A stretch of 5,980 bases of DNA from contig DBXX01000026.1 of the NCBI GenBank assembly GCA_002309675.1, forward strand, positions 1 to 5,980, written 5' to 3'. Position numbers and translations under genes: made by a program. The notes under the pieces were generated by a model. That model made no database searches. It saw only the letters and a list, made by a program, of their open reading frames with translations, and was not told the origin of the DNA. Source of the DNA: Lachnospiraceae bacterium UBA1201. Lineage in GTDB: Bacteria > Bacillota > Clostridia > Lachnospirales > Lachnospiraceae. This document shows positions 5,017 to 5,980 of this stretch, piece after piece (position 1 is the first letter of the stretch; every line of letters begins with the position of its first letter).

Positions 5017-5720
5017 TCATGAATAGGTCGGGTCTCCCGACCTATCACTATTTAGAGATGAATAGAAAAGCTATGCTAAAAAAGAAGATCATACCGCTTG
5101 CGGTATACATATATAGGGTCGATCCCGCGGCTCAGCACCCGATACAGCACCGTCTGGGGGAGGAACTCCTTAAAAGATCGCTGGCGCAGGAAGGCATCAC
5201 GGAGTACGATCTTCGGCGCACGAAGAAAGGCAAGCCTACGATCTGTGCGCCTATGGAGGACCCTGTGCGCGAGATCTGCTATGTCTCGATCAGCCATACG
5301 GACGGTTTCGTCGTATGCGCTATATGCAAGGACCGGCCGGTCGGTGTCGATGTGGAACTGCCGGGCGGGCACAGGCTGTCGAATTCGCAGATGCGCCGTA
5401 CGGAGATGAAGCTCCTTAAAAAAGAGTTCGAACCGGATGGGGAAGCCCTGAGGCAGGCGGCTGACCCGCAGGAGGCAGCGGATCGCACACGACGCTTTTG
5501 CGAGCGCTGGACTCTGGCAGAGGCCTTCGGTAAGATGAAGGGCGTGGGGCTCGCATTTTCCGAGGGATATGACGAGATCGTCGCGCATCCGCACGAAACG
5601 CGCTGTATCGATGAGGGCGTCGTTACCGTACTCGCCGAAGGAAATTCGGACGAATATTTACAGGTGGAATGGACCGAGGTAAGAAAAAACGATGGTAATT
5701 TCCTGCCTGATTATGTATAA
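5013..5720 (+). CDS. Sfp-type 4'-phosphopantetheinyl transferase
   Basis: This cytoplasmic enzyme would transfer 4'-phosphopantetheine from CoA to a Ser of a carrier protein. The longest frame is 235 residues and starts at ATG 5013, overlapping the DUF624 stop as ATGA. Similarity to Sfp only begins around residue 26 (IIPLAVYIYRVD), so ATG 5058 (residue 16) or 5073 (residue 21) may be the true start; none has a good ribosome binding site. Sfp landmarks appear in order: KKGKPTI (71-77), VSISHTDGFVVCA (91-103), VGVDVE (110-115) with the expected Mg2+ ligands Asp113 and Glu115, and RWTLAEAFGKMKGVGL (165-180) with Glu170 and Lys174. The usual Lys before that Glu is Ala169, a variant that I believe occurs in other active members. 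The gene looks richer in GC and in CGN arginine codons than the transporter genes. No carrier protein, NRPS or PKS gene is in the window, so its target is unknown; it may serve fatty-acid ACP or a remote pathway. Confidence 0.85.
   Translation: MIMNRSGLPTYHYLEMNRKAMLKKKIIPLAVYIYRVDPAAQHPIQHRLGEELLKRSLAQEGITEYDLRRTKKGKPTICAPMEDPVREICYVSISHTDGFVVCAICKDRPVGVDVELPGGHRLSNSQMRRTEMKLLKKEFEPDGEALRQAADPQEAADRTRRFCERWTLAEAFGKMKGVGLAFSEGYDEIVAHPHETRCIDEGVVTVLAEGNSDEYLQVEWTEVRKNDGNFLPDYV
5023..5045 (+). other. Perfect 10-bp hairpin at the DUF624 / transferase junction
   Basis: ATAGGTCGGG (5023-5032) pairs without mismatch with CCCGACCTAT (5036-5045) around a TCT triloop. It begins seven bases after the DUF624 stop and lies within the first codons of the longest transferase frame. 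No T-tract follows, so it is not a standard terminator. It may stop 3' decay of the transporter mRNA or dampen translation of the transferase, and it makes a start at 5058 or 5073 more plausible. Both roles are inference. Confidence 0.6.
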
Positions 5721-5731
5721 TGATGATAACG

Positions 5732-5756
5732 GGCGTGCGCGTTGACGAGCGCCGCC
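5732..5756 (+). other. GC-rich hairpin after the transferase gene (possible weak terminator)
   Basis: GGCG (5732-5735) and GCGC (5737-5740) pair with CGCC (5753-5756) and GCGC (5749-5752) around an eight-base loop, with T5736 bulged. It begins 12 bases after the TAA at 5718-5720, where an operon terminator would be expected, but A-rich rather than T-rich sequence follows. It may terminate weakly. Its loop contains most of the -35 box of the next promoter. Confidence 0.45.
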
Positions 5757-5769
5757 GATAGAATAAAAT
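5742..5769 (+). promoter_or_regulatory. Candidate sigma-A promoter for the M16 peptidase gene
   Basis: TTGACG (5742-5747, five of six to TTGACA) is followed after 16 bases by TAAAAT (5764-5769, five of six to TATAAT). Transcription would start near 5776, giving a short leader of about 17 bases that still includes TAAGGAG at 5781-5787 and the ATG at 5793. This is the best promoter match in the window. Confidence 0.6.
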
Positions 5770-5792
5770 AATGAATCACATAAGGAGATTTT

Positions 5793-5980
5793 ATGGCATT
5801 TATTATCCCTGAAGCATATGAACTGGTAAAAAAACAGGATCTTCCGATGATCCACAGTGTCGGTTATCTTTTGCGGCATAAGAAGAACGGAGCCCGCGTT
5901 GCCATTCTGGAAAATGATGACAATAATAAGGTGTTCACCATCGGCTTCCGTACACCGCCGAAGGACAGCACCGGCGTAGC
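5793..5980 (+). CDS. M16C (PreP-like) insulinase-family metallopeptidase, N-terminal end (partial)
   Basis: The frame opens at ATG 5793 behind TAAGGAG (5781-5787) and runs off the window after 62 complete codons. The residues GYLLRHKKNGARVAILEND followed by FTIGFRTPPKDSTGVA are the highly conserved N-terminus of the M16C/presequence-protease group. Members are zinc peptidases of nearly 1000 residues that degrade unstructured peptides inside a closed chamber. The inverted zinc motif HxxEH is expected just past the window end and is not visible here, so activity cannot be judged. No signal peptide is seen, which fits the usual cytoplasmic location in Firmicutes. The gene appears to have its own promoter and need not belong to the sugar operon. 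Confidence 0.88.
   Translation, partial: MAFIIPEAYELVKKQDLPMIHSVGYLLRHKKNGARVAILENDDNNKVFTIGFRTPPKDSTGV

Noticed and set aside
5076..5594. Minus-strand open frame of 172 codons inside the transferase gene
   Set aside because: It is the antisense of a GC-rich gene with recognisable Sfp motifs on the + strand. The Arg/Leu-rich product looks like nothing known.
1..5980. Mobile element, phage, CRISPR or defence genes
   Set aside because: No transposase, integrase, tRNA, terminal repeats or spacer arrays were seen. All genes belong to housekeeping, transport or modification families.

Overview
The window reads as ordinary chromosome of an anaerobic Clostridia-type Firmicute, probably near Lachnospiraceae or Ruminococcaceae. 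The grounds are strong AGGAGG-type ribosome binding sites, a lipoprotein sugar-binding protein with two CUT1-type permeases and no local ATPase, a DUF624 (YesL-like) membrane protein, a Na+-pumping decarboxylase module and an M16C (PreP-like) peptidase. The family assignments come from recognising protein sequence, not from a search. The genus cannot be fixed from this window. All genes are on the + strand.

Layout. (1) 1-352: the last 35 codons of a sodium-translocating decarboxylase beta subunit (OadB/GcdB/MmdB type), then a small one-helix OadG-like protein, closed by a good intrinsic terminator at 358-409. (2) 410-884: about 475 bases without a credible gene. It is purine-rich on the + strand and holds several inverted repeats, a candidate promoter (732-759) and a perfect hairpin just ahead of the next ribosome binding site. 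(3) 885-5016: a carbohydrate ABC importer, consisting of a lipoprotein substrate-binding protein, a terminator/attenuator hairpin, permease 1 (TTG start), permease 2 (TGATG overlap with permease 1) and a DUF624 membrane protein. (4) 5013-5720: an Sfp-type 4'-phosphopantetheinyl transferase whose longest frame overlaps the DUF624 gene by ATGA. (5) 5721-5792: a GC-rich hairpin and a good sigma-A promoter. (6) 5793-end: the first 62 codons of an M16C metallopeptidase.

How the genes work together. The binding protein would capture an oligosaccharide outside the membrane and deliver it to the two-permease channel. ATP hydrolysis must come from an ATPase encoded elsewhere, which is common for CUT1 importers in this group (MsmK/MsmX-type shared ATPase). 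The hairpin after the binding-protein gene probably makes its mRNA more abundant than that of the permeases. The substrate cannot be read from the sequence, and no glycoside hydrolase or regulator lies in the window. The phosphopantetheinyl transferase has no obvious link to sugar uptake and may simply be co-transcribed.

I see no clear undescribed system. The parts most worth a second look are the structured leader before the binding protein, the transferase placed in a sugar-transport operon with an uncertain start and a hairpin over its first codons, and the -35 box that lies inside a hairpin loop before the peptidase.
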